The position numbers and the translations under genes were made by a program. Below are positions 44,001 to 54,630 of a DNA stretch of 64,000 nt, in pieces. Below the pieces are notes generated by a model. The model searched no databases, was not told where the DNA came from, and was given only the letters and a program-made list of their open reading frames with translations. The stretch is from Vanrija pseudolonga (Eukaryota; Basidiomycota; Tremellomycetes; Trichosporonales; Trichosporonaceae). The DNA is taken from NCBI RefSeq assembly GCF_020906515.1, contig NC_085851.1, forward strand, positions 3,720,001 through 3,784,000, written 5' to 3'. Within the stretch, counting starts at the first letter, position 1; each line of letters starts with the position of its first letter.

Positions 44001-47000
44001 CGATTCGCTCAGAGCCGCCGGCATTGGGAGGCTGTTTACCCTTGGGGATAAGAAGGGCGACTTCCACTTCGCTGACAACAACGCGGAGCAGGGTAGCAGC
44101 CAACTCGTCGTCCTCGTCGTCGACAGCGGAACTCGAAGCCGACGACGACGCCTTAGAACCAAAGAAGCGACTGCCAATCATCTTGAGGTCGTCGCGAGGT
44201 TTCGGCGCGGAGCCGTCTCCAAATGCTCCGTCCAGCCAATGCGTGATGTCGTCGGCGAAGAACTGCAGGCCCTCGACCGTCGGCTGACGAATCTTGGCCT
44301 GTACAGACGGTATCTTGCAGGACACTGTCTGGGTCTTGACTCCAGTAGCAGGCGCGAGTTCAGAGTTGACCGACACTGACGGTAGCAGCAGTTCTTCGTC
44401 CCCTGGGTCAGGTGCTAACGGTCCAATAACCAAGAACGCGGATGACCGCTTGTCTGGTGTGAAAGTCAGCTTGGGTCCAAGCCTGGCCTGGCTGCCCGCA
44501 CCTGGAACGCGGCTGAACAAGAACACCATCTTCTGCCACTCGAGACTGATCCCTCCCTTGGCCGAGGGCTGCTCAAATGCCCCAATGCTGGGTCTCCTAG
44601 CTGGTGGCGCCTGCACTGGGTCCTGTGCCACCCTGGCCTGGAGACCGTGGATGTCTATAGTGACGATCCCTGAGCGCAGGTGTGCACCGTCGCCCCAAGA
44701 GCCGCGCCTGGCGGGTGGTGCAGGACAGCGAATATCAAGACGGATCGTCGGGCAGCGCACCGTCAGCAGGGTGCGTGGTTCCTCGATGGACCGCCGCCCA
44801 GCGGATGTGGCAGTCAAATCGTCGATGATCGAGTCGCTCCGCAGCGGCACGAACGGTCGGGGACCAGCGTGCAGCGATGTCGGTGTGGGTGCATGCTCGC
44901 TTGGTGATGACTGCACGAGAGGCGCCAAGGAGCGGAGGAGTGGCAGGAGACGCTCCACAAGAGACAGGTCCAAGAAGGCGTGGACAGGGAGAAGCTCAAT
45001 CGCGGCCGCTAAAACAATCAGCATTGCACAGGTGCCATGACCTACCGTCCCTGTGATCCAAGCGCTTGCGCACTGATAGCGCCGGGCCAGCCGGTGCTTC
45101 CGACCCACTCGCGCTGCGAAGAATTCCCTTGGCCTTGGGCTTGACCTTCCACACTTTCTCGCTGCTCCTCTTCTGAACACTTGCGTTTCGCCAGTCGATC
45201 GACTCAAACTCTGGAAAGGCAGACAGATCGGACGACCGCTTGTGCGCTGAAGAGAGGCTCGATGATGCGCCTGGTGGAATCTCGTACTGCCGTGACAGGT
45301 TGACGTCAAAGGTGAGGACTGGGAAGGAACCGCCTGGTGGTTCGTCGTCGCCAGTCTCCGCCGACGCAAGGTACTCGAAGAGCGAGATGTCGCCAACTGT
45401 GAGAGTCGCGACAGGGGGTTGTGGCCCAACGGAAGCCTTCTTTCGACCGTCGGGGCGCTTCCGCGGGCTAGCCTGAGGCACGAAGCCAGGTGCGGCATAT
45501 GACGCCGCAATGTCCTCGAGTCGTAGACGCAAGTGGCCCATGGGCAGGTTCACGTTGGCAGGCTTCTGGAAGAACTGCTGAGCAGCCTCCCTGAATTCGT
45601 CTGTTGGCCGTCCCAAGTCATAAATAAGTGCAAGATAAACGCCATTGACATGGACCTTCGCGTCCAGGCGAGGTTGGCCGGTCTGATTATCCGTCTTACC
45701 AGATGACGAAGGCTCTGGCTGTCGAGGAGGGGACTGCGATGGTGGAGCTGCCGCCTGTGCGAGAGCAAGAAGGAAGGCTGCGTGCCGAGGAAGAATCACT
45801 GCCGACACAGTGCCGATCGAGAGATCGATGTCCACAGCAGGGAGCGGGTTAACCTGGGGAGCCGGGGCGCGCGGGGGTGACCCGGGCTGAGGAGTTGGAG
45901 GGTAGGTCGTGGTCAGCTTGAGCACAATATCCTCTGATCCAAATGACAACAGGAGGGTTTCTGTTGGCTCTTCAGGCTCGGCTGCAGGCGTTGGAGTCGC
46001 CGTCCGGCTCGTGCGCTCCGAGGCGTAACTGTCCGCAGGGTGCGAGTCGTAAAGAGACCTCGGAGGAGCTGCTGCAGGCGGCTGTTGAAATGGCGGTGTG
46101 CGAGGCCGCGGCGGCGTAGCTGCCCGCAGTGGCACTGGCGCCGCAATGACCGGTGATGGTGGCACGTCCTCGACGGGCTCGAAGTCTGGCGAGGCTGGCG
46201 ATTCTGCAGGCAGCTCGATGCGTGATTCTGCGGGCAGCTCGATGCGCGATTCTGGAAGCGGGATGTTGAAAGGATCAGGCGGTAGCGACGCCGTGCTCCT
46301 GAACACGTCCTCACCCCCCTCGGCATCAGTGTACACGCTGTGATAGATGCTTCGACTCGACGCGGTCGTCATGGTGCTGGCCCGCAAATCTGAAGGTGGT
46401 GCCGGAGGCGGAAGCTCGATGCGAGACTCTGGAAGAGGGACGTTCCATGGATCAGGCGGGAGGGTAGTCGAAGCCACAGACTCATCATCAGGACCTCCTT
46501 CCGCGTCGGCGTACACGCTGTGGTAGATGCTCCGTCCAGACGCAGCCGTCATGGTGCTGAACCTCAGATCCGAAGGAGCAGGCGCGCTCAATCGACTGGA
46601 CCGGATATCCGTAGGCGGTACGATCACGCTCTCTCGTAGGTCGGCCACAGCCTGCGACATGGCCATGGAATGGAACTGGTCGCTGCTATCGTCCGACGAC
46701 AAGGACGACGACGATGCGGTAGACGGTGTGCGCGCGACAGGAAAGGGGCGCAGTACTGGCGGCTGCCTCTGCTCTGCCTGCGGCTTGGGGAGCGGAAGGA
46801 GGTACACGCCAACAGATGACACAGTGACAGCTCTGACCGTCTTGCGAGGCTCGGTTGAAGCCTCGGGGGTCTGATCGGCGTACGCCACCTCGCCTAGTCG
46901 AAGCTCGACAATGCCACCATGCTGGTCGTCCTCATACCGCAGCCGTACGCGGACCTGCTTGACGTTGATCTGGAGGCGAGAGAGGATACGTTCCACCAGA

Positions 47001-47726
47001 CCAGTAAGAACGGTCGTGCTCTCCACCTGCTCGGGGAGTGGGTTCGCTTCAGGCTCGCTCTGCCGCCGGCTGGAGCCGCCACCAGCCGAGGGAAAGCCAC
47101 CGGGCAGCGCCTCGCGGGAGAATGGGTCCGTGTGGGAGAGTATCAAGCTCTCACGGATAGACCTGTCGAGCTCGGCACCCTCGAACGCGTCGAGCTCATC
47201 GTGGACAAAGTCGTCGGCTGCCGAGGTGACCGAGCTCGCTAGGTCGATGGGGTGGTGCGAATGCTTGAGCTCTGAACGGCCAAGGTGGGGTAGGTTGGCA
47301 AGAGTGGACTTGCCTTGCGAAGGAGAGGGCGAAACCGTAACTTCCAGAGTCAAGGATTCGACAGCCAGAGAGAGCGGGTCGGACCATAGGTTCGGGAATG
47401 GCACGCGAGCAAACACCTTTGCCACCTCGCCCGAGGTCACCGTGAACGGGAGTGAATCTGGAATGAGGTCGTTTATCTCCTGTGGGGGTTGAGCACCAGC
47501 ACGCCATGTTGCCACTCACCGTCGTGTCGATTTCCAAGCGCTCAATCTCGACCCATCCTTGGCTTATCTGCGCCTGTATCCGCTCTACGTCGAGCGAGGA
47601 CGAGACGACGAAGCGCCCCAACGCGCGTCGTAGCACATAGGACAGGAAGCGGCGCTGGATGTTGGCCGGCAGAGATATCGAGGGTAGCGAGGGGAGGTTG
47701 AACGTGAGAAATGAGGGGAACCACAT
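41095..47726 (-). CDS. ATG2: autophagy lipid-transfer protein ATG2
   Basis: A 2,151-residue protein in five exons: 47726-47520, 47479-45046, 45008-42157, 42103-41291, 41244-41095; phases agree. Atg2 is a rod-shaped bridge that moves lipids from the ER to the growing autophagosome membrane. The N-terminus ([20 protein letters not shown], then [20 protein letters not shown]) is the chorein-like domain shared with VPS13. The C-terminal part ([48 protein letters not shown]) is the ATG2 C-terminal block. A roughly 400-residue disordered, Pro/Ser-rich insertion (about 230-640) contains an imperfect tandem repeat, listed separately. It shares its 5' spacer with VPS16. Confidence 0.93.
46205..46545 (-). 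repeat. imperfect tandem repeat coding within ATG2
   Basis: Two units of roughly 57 codons inside the disordered ATG2 insertion share [28 protein letters not shown] and SDLR-STMT blocks. A short unit, AESRIELP, is repeated once more at the end. It looks like a recent in-frame duplication. Confidence 0.75.
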
Positions 47727-48170
47727 GGCGCGTGGGTTGCGTTGGTGGTGCTGGCGTTGTTACAGGTATGTTGTTGCTGGCGACATGCGAATGGGTCGGG
47801 GGGGAAGGTCACTGGGGCCGGGGCTTATGTAGGTAGTGTTCGTAATGTGTGAAATGCAAGAGCTTGAGGTGGCGTGTGGGGCGATGCGTATCAGAGTCGT
47901 GGTTCTTGTCTAGGGAGTCATTATGCCGTCTGAACAAGGATGATTGCGAGTGGAAGAGTGCTCGTCAAGAAGACAACGATGGGGAGGAGAGGGGTGGGGA
48001 GGATGGGCCTGGGTTGTTGCCACTCAACGCCGTCATCGTCGCGTCTTCAAGGGTGAGTCGGTGGAGATCCGTGCAATGTCCGCGGAACCAAGTAACGCAT
48101 CATCGCAGGTAACCGTCATCGCAGGCTCGACCTCGACCCCTCCATCGCTCCCTTCCTCTCAGACCAAACC
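47727..48170. promoter_or_regulatory. divergent ATG2 / VPS16 spacer
   Basis: A 444-bp spacer between two divergently transcribed genes of the autophagy-lysosome route. I see no E-box; a 9-bp repeat CATCGCAGG occurs twice near 48102-48124. An upstream ATG at 48076 is not used in the favoured VPS16 model. Confidence 0.45.
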
Positions 48171-51047
48171 ATGGCCTATATAGCATCTCCCACAGCAACG
48201 TAAGTCAGCTGCTGTTATCCCCTACTCACCATCCAGGTGGGACACGATCGAGGATGTCTTCTACCGCAAGGAGGAGGTCTACCAGATGGCGTGGAACGTA
48301 CCCGACCTGTCAGACTACCTCGTCGCTGTGAGCCGGAACGGCGGTCCCATCGGTGAGCTTCGATGAATTCGATCTGAGCTGGCTGACTGTCAGCCCTCAT
48401 GCGTGATGAACGCAAGATCCTACTGCAGAGCCGGCACACGGGCGGCAAGCCCAAGATCCAGGTGTACACCAGCTCTGGACGACTCATCGCGACCTTCACC
48501 GTGAGCAACTGCCATTGACCCGCGCTGACATCCCAGTGGGAGCTGTCACCGCCGATTCTCCTCCAGTTTACTGGAACCCACCTCGCTGTCGTCTCCGATG
48601 AGGGCACGTACAGGCTGTACGACCTCAGCAGCCCGGGCGAGTACACTCAGCACACGCTGGGCCCGGAGGTGGCCGACCTCGGTGTCGTGTCTGCTCGCGC
48701 GTGGGAGGACGGGCTGGTGGTCCTCACTGGTGGCCTGCAGTTTGTCGAGACGCGCGGGTGGAAGGGCGGCCGTGTGTCCCAGCTCGTGGACAGCGGACTG
48801 ACCGAGGCGCCACACTCGTGGGCCGTCATCCCACCAGAGTACTCGGCGAGCGGGCACGTCGAGGTGCAGGTATCCACCGGCTCGACGGTGGTCACGCTCG
48901 ATGCGCTGGAACGCGTCGACCAGCGGATCAGCCGTGGGCCATTCAGCCATATTGCGCTTAGCCCCAACGGCCGCTTCCTCGCTCTCGTCACCGCGACGGG
49001 CATGCTCTGGGTCGTGTCGTCTGACTTTGCGCGCAACCTCTCCGAGGTCGACATCTCGCAGTTTGCAGGCAGCGGTACAGATCTCCATGGGCTCCCTGAC
49101 CGCCTGCCCGAGAGAGTCAAGTGGTGTGGCGACAATGCCGTCGTGTTGTCCTGGGGCGGCAGAGTCGTGATTGTCGGCCCGAAGGGCGAGTCCATCCAGT
49201 ACGACTACCCGCCAGCCGCTGTCATCGTCGGCGAAGTGGATTCACTCAGGATCATCTCGTCGGCGACATGTGAGGTGCTGCAGAAGGTCCCAGGTGAGCT
49301 ACTGAACATGGACCAGAGCTGACCCCAGACGCACTCCTCGCCGTCTTTAGGCCCGGTTCAGACCACCCGGCAGCGGTGCTGTACGATGCTCTCGACCACT
49401 TTGAGCGCAAGTCGCCCAAGGCGGACGAGGCAATCCGGAGCATCCGGCCTGATCTTGCCCGCGCAGTCGACACTTGCATCGAGGCGGCAGGGCAAGAATG
49501 GGAGGTGACATGGCAGCGGAGACTGCTCAAGGCTGCTCAGTTTGGCCGCGCCTTCCTCGACCTGTACAACCCCAACGACTTTGTCACGATGGCGCAGACC
49601 CTCAAGGTGCTCAATGCGGTCCGGTACTACGAGGTCGGAATTCCCATCACGTATCAGCAGTGGGTGCTCATTGTGATCAGTTGACAACCCACTGACACCA
49701 CAGGTATACTTCCGCCGGGGCACCAGCGCTCATCTCCCGCCTGCTGACGAGGAACGAGCACGTCCTCGCCCTCCGCATCTCCCAGCATCTCGGCCTGCGC
49801 CCCGACCCCGTACTCAAGCACTGGGCCGCCGCGCGCATCACCCGCGCGAAGGGCGACCCAAGAGATACCGACGGTGATGCCGCGCTGTGCGATGCCATCG
49901 TCAGCAAGTTTGAAAAGGAGGGCGAGAAGGACGTCAGCTACTCTGAGATTGCCCAGAAGGCATACGAGAACGGACGGGTGCGACTGGCTACAATGGTGGG
50001 TCCTAGTAGTCGTGATCGCCCTAACCCGCCAGCTTCTTGACCACGAGTCTCGCGCAGCCGAGCAAGTGCCCCTCCTCCTGAAAATGAAGCAAGACAAGAT
50101 TGCGCTGGAGAAGGCCGTGGGGTCAGGCGACACAGACCTCGTCTACCACGTCCTGTTGCGCCTGCACTCCTCCCTCTCACCCGGAGAGTTCTTCGCCGTG
50201 CTCGACGACTCGCTCTCTCCGCAGCTCACGCCCGCTGTCAAGCTTCTGCAAGTATACGCGAAAGAAAACGACCGACAGCTCCTCCGCGACTTCTACTACC
50301 AGGATGACCGGCGGACAGAGAACGCGACGCTCGAGATGGAGGAGGCGGGCACCAGCGCGGTCGCCGAGGAGCGGATAGAGCACCTGAAGCAGGCTGCCAA
50401 GTTCTTCGGCGAGGATAAGGCGCGTGCCTTCGAGTCCAAGATGGCCGACGAGGCACAGCGCCTCCTCGCCGTCCAGCTGCTGTACGAGCGTGAGACGGAC
50501 CACAGGCATGTTTTTGCCGGCCTGACGGTCGACGCGTTCATCACGGAGCTGCTCATTGAGAAGCTGGATAAGCGCGCTGAGCGTATCCGGGCCGAGTGGA
50601 AGGTGCCGGACAAGCGGTGGTGGTGGCTCAAGCTCAAGGCGCTCGCCAAGACGCACAGCTGGGAGGCCATCGAGACGTTTGCCAAGAGCAAGAAGAGCCC
50701 GATTGGGTACGAGCCGTTTGTGGTAGGTGTTGTCGGCCTCTCATTTCCACCCACCTACTAACCTCCCAGACCCACCTCCTCTCGCTCGACCCACCGCAGC
50801 CCCTCCACGCGGCGAGCTTCGTGGCGCGGTGCGACGCCAAGGCCAGGCCGGACCTGTATGCCAAGTGCGGCCAGTGGGGCAAGGCTGCCGAGTCGGCCAA
50901 GGAGCGCGGGGACAAGGACAAGCTCGAGTGCGTGGAGCTTTGAGTGCTGAGACCACAGCTGACACACGCCGCAGGGAGATTCGCAGGTTGGCACCACCTG
51001 GCCTGCCACAACGAGAGGTCGAGGAGGTCATCCGCCGACCAAAGTAG
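48171..51047 (+). CDS. VPS16: VPS16, HOPS/CORVET tethering complex subunit
   Basis: An 850-residue protein in nine exons: 48171-48199, 48237-48352, 48394-48500, 48537-49293, 49329-49659, 49704-49995, 50033-50722, 50770-50927, 50975-51047. Vps16 is a core subunit of the HOPS and CORVET complexes that tether endosomes, vacuoles and autophagosomes. The N-terminal beta-propeller starts WDTIEDVFYRKEEVYQMAW; the C-terminal alpha-solenoid carries ISQHLGL, LLDHESRAAEQVPLLLKM and PIGYEPFV, typical of the VPS16 C-terminal domain. Length fits the family. It converges on the biotin gene with 116 bp between stops. Confidence 0.93.
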
Positions 51048-51163
51048 CTGTCTCAAGCACGTTAAATACCACGCATAATACCTGTAATCAATGCATGCAC
51101 TACACTTTCTGGGGTCCATGCTTTTTGGTGCGGGGGGATGCACTATGCCACACCGCCCAGCCT

Positions 51164-53914
51164 CTACTTCTGCAACTCGTCCAGGATAACCTCCTCCATT
51201 GCCCGCACCGTATCGCTCTTGGTCCACAGCGACGTCATGATGTACGCGACGTTGCCGAGCGGGCGCGAGTGGATGCGGAAGGGCGGCGCCGAGCCAGTGG
51301 GGTCGACGACGGGGTGCGCGCGGAGGCGGTCGAGGAAGGCCTGGCCGACGAGCGAGCCGTAGTCTGCGTCGGGGTCGTGCAGGTCGACGGCGAGCACGGT
51401 GCCCATCGCCATGGCGCCCTTGACCTGGGGCAGGCGGGAGAGCTCATCAACAAACTTGCGGCGCCAGAGGCTCCAGCGCGCGCTCTCGTCCTTGGTGCTA
51501 ACCCCCCAGTCGGCCTTGGGCTCGGCCCACGTGTCGGCCGCGTCGTTGTCCTCGATCATCTTGAGCGCGCGCAGCGCAACCGCACAGCCCATCGGGTTGG
51601 CAGTGTACGAGTGACCATGCAGCAGGGCGTCGACCTTGCGGTCGGAGAGGAACGCGTTGAAGATGGACGACGAGGCGACGGTCGCGGACAGCGGGAGCAG
51701 GCCGCCCGTCAGGATCTTGGCGTAGCATGAGATGTCGGGCGTCGTGCCCATCACGCTCGACGCGTTGTGGTATCCGAACCTGTAGAGGCCGGAGAAGACC
51801 TCGTCAAAGATGATGGGCAGGCCGCGCCACTCGTTCGCGTCGCGCGGGGCAGCGAGCTCAGCGGCGTACGTCGCGTCGTCGCGCTTCCCAGCGAACAGGT
51901 CTGCGCTGGCGCGCGCCACCTCGACCATGCATAGCTGGAAGAGCGGGTCGACGAACACCATGCCGCCTGCGCCGAGACACGTCGGCTCGATGACGAGCGC
52001 GCCGAACTGGCGGCCTTGCGCCGTCAGGTCGGCAAGCGTCGAGCGGATATGCGCGCGGTAGTAGTCTGCCAAGGGGGAAGTGGCGCGCGTCTTGAAGTCG
52101 TACACGTCCGCCACGGAGCCAAAGGACACGGCCCAGCCGTCCGGCGTCGTCTTGGAGCCAGGAAGGGCGGGCCACGCGTCTGGCCCAGTCGTCGAGACGG
52201 TCGCGGCGCCGTCCTCGACCAGCACCGCAGGCGGAGAGAACCAGTGCCCGCGGCCCTTGTACCAGTCCACAGCCTTGTTGAACGTGGAGGCCTCGGTCGC
52301 GTCCATCGCGCCAATGGTGTCGCCGTGGTATCCGCCCCGCAGGCCAATGACCCCCACGTCCCCGCCGATCTCGCCCTGCCACCCGTACCGCTTGCCGCTG
52401 GCGCGGAGGGCAGCCTTCAGCGCGACCTCCATGCCTGTGCTCCCGTTGTCCGAGTAGAAGACGCGCGACGCCCAGCCCTTGCCGACGGTGGAGAGCAGCT
52501 TCTCGGCGAGCTCGAGCGCCGGCTTGTGGCTTCCGGAGGGGAAGAGGACATGGCCGTACCGCCCTGCTGCTTCGGCCGCAGCGAGGGTGAGCTCCTCAGT
52601 CGCGTGTCCGTGCGATTGGCTTCCATCAGCTGCTGTGCCAGAGGACGCACTCACGTGAACCAGCTGGCTGCGCCGTCAAAGAATGGCTCCAGGATGCTCT
52701 CCTTGGCGGGGGCCGCCTCGCCCTTCGGCTTGGCGTAGTACGCGTCAAAGTAGTCGCCGTGCGCCGAGTCGATGACCATGACCTGCTGCTCCTTGTTGAC
52801 CAAGCCGTGCTGCGTGAACGGCCACCACACCTGGTCGAGGGTACGCCTCGGCATGCTCCGGATCTCGTCGATACGCTCGACGTGTTTCCTGTCGAGCCAG
52901 TCGACCGCGCCGCCGACGCCGCCCTCGCCCTCCTGCTCGCCGCCGAGCCCCTCCACCTCGGCATACCACTGTGCGAGGCGCACGGCGTCCTCCTCGACAG
53001 TGCCCTGCTTCTCTGGTGGCCTGCGCACGTTCCAGAACCCGACGCCCCGCTCCTGGAAGTAGTCGCGCAGGAAGGTGTCGTTGCGGTAGTACGGGTCGTG
53101 GAGGCACAGGACCGCGTTGATGTCGTACCCGCGTATTGAGAGCGACTCGTACGACGCGAGCGTGGTCGAGATGCCACCGAGGTGTGGTGAGGCGATAAGC
53201 ACGGCAGGGAGGCGGAGTGGGCGAAGGAAGGTCGACTGGGTGTGTGGTGGGTGCAGCGCGGGCGAGTGGACACCTGGCGGTTAGTTGGCAGCAGCAAGAG
53301 CCACAACTCACCTCCGGCCGTCTCCACAAAGACGTGGCCGTCCTTGCCGGCGAGACTGCCCGCGACCTCCGTAACATACCGCTCGACGCCCCGAACCAGC
53401 TCGTCATTGCTCTTGGGGAACGGCTGGGCACCATTAGCCACGTCCGCCCATCTTCCGCCTCACGAGATCAGGGGCGAGCTGGGCTGCGAGGTGCGGGCTC
53501 ATGGGCTCGCGGTACTGGAAGAGGTTGCGCGTGGCGATACGGTCGGCGTGCGGGCGCGTATGTCTCTCGACAAAGCTGGTGGTGTGTTAGCCAGCTCGAG
53601 GCGGCCACGGAGTTGCTCACGCGACGTCCGACTCCGAGTCGGGTCCAGTGCTCACGGGCTTGAGGTAGAAGATGCGCTTGTCGTTGCCGGTGTACCGCGA
53701 CGCGCTGGAGCGTATGAGCGCCGTCGTGAGCAGCGTCTTGCCGACCTGCGAGGTTGGTTAGTACATGCACTCTGCTTCAATCCCAGGTGCTGCGCACATC
53801 CGTGTTGGCTGTGACGTCGTCAGTTACTACCCCCAGCGGGCCTGATGGCGCCACACACACACACTCACCTCCAAACACCTGGTGTACCCGGAGGTTTGGG
53901 AACAGGAGCGGCAT
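51164..53914 (-). CDS. fused dethiobiotin synthetase - DAPA aminotransferase (BioD-BioA)
   Basis: An 826-residue bifunctional biotin enzyme. Exons: 53914-53869, 53808-53798 (11 nt), 53745-53621, 53575-53464, 53423-53312, 53273-52655, 52619-51164. The N-terminal BioD part has the P-loop FGANTDVGKT (residues 14-23), made only when the 11-nt exon is included, then VETAGG and LRLPAVLIASPHLGGIST. The larger C-terminal part is a fold-type I PLP aminotransferase: RVFYSDNGSTGMEVALK, GGYHGDTIGAMD, IIFDEVFSGLYRFG and YAKILTGGLLPL, whose Lys binds PLP. It converts 8-amino-7-oxononanoate to dethiobiotin in two steps. The domain order matches plant and other fungal fusions. Localisation is unclear. Confidence 0.92.
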
Positions 53915-54630
53915 GGTGAGTACCGTGTGTCGCGCCGAGAGCTCTGTCAGAAGGGAACAAGAAGCGTAAGTCGTCGATGAGGAGGTTGTGATTTATTTGT
54001 TGGGGCAACGCAAGGCCATGGCCGGTGAGTCATGACCTCGCCTCGCTCCGTTCGGACCAACTCTGGGCCGCCGAGACCAAGCGGTCGGCTCTGCCGGGTG
54101 CTCCGAAAGCCGTCAACAGCAAGCCAAGCTGCGCCATTTGCCACACGGCGGCGTCACGAACGGACACATGGCCCGGAATCAGATTAAGGGGATTAGGAAT
54201 TGTGGGCGACTGTTTTGATTAGGGGGTCTATTGTAATACTCGGCCACGTTTCTTAAGTAGGGTGCCAAGTTAAGCCGATTAGGAAAGCAGCCGCGCCCGC
54301 CTGACGGGATACGGCTCCCCTGCGGTGCCAGCCAGACGCGTCAAGCCCCCCCCCCTGCGCTGCTGTCGCCTCTGCCCCCACGCGCCTCGCTTCGTCATGA
54401 GCCACCACCGTCTCTCACCAACTCACTCCTTGGTACACGCCGCTCCCACTCTCTCACCGTCGTGCATTCATCCACCCACCCACATCAAAGCTTACATCAA
54501 GGCATTAAAGCATCAACACGTACACTCACCCACACGCCAAACTCCCCTATCCCTCTCCCAGCCCCTTCTTCTTGCTCTTTCTCAACACGTCGCGTTCAAA
54601 TCACGCGCGCCCGAAACCCCGTTGCCCACA
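53915..54630. promoter_or_regulatory. divergent spacer, biotin gene / MBP1-like gene
   Basis: A 716-bp spacer with a CT-rich leader before the MBP1 start. Around 54180-54290 there are three or four loosely spaced GATTAG(G) words, one reading GATTAGGGGG; I could not assign a role. No gene is supported. Confidence 0.4.

Noticed and set aside
54180-54290. GATTAG(G) words including GATTAGGGGG, similar to a TTAGGGGG telomere unit
   Set aside because: Only single scattered copies between ordinary genes; not an array, so no sign of an interstitial telomere.
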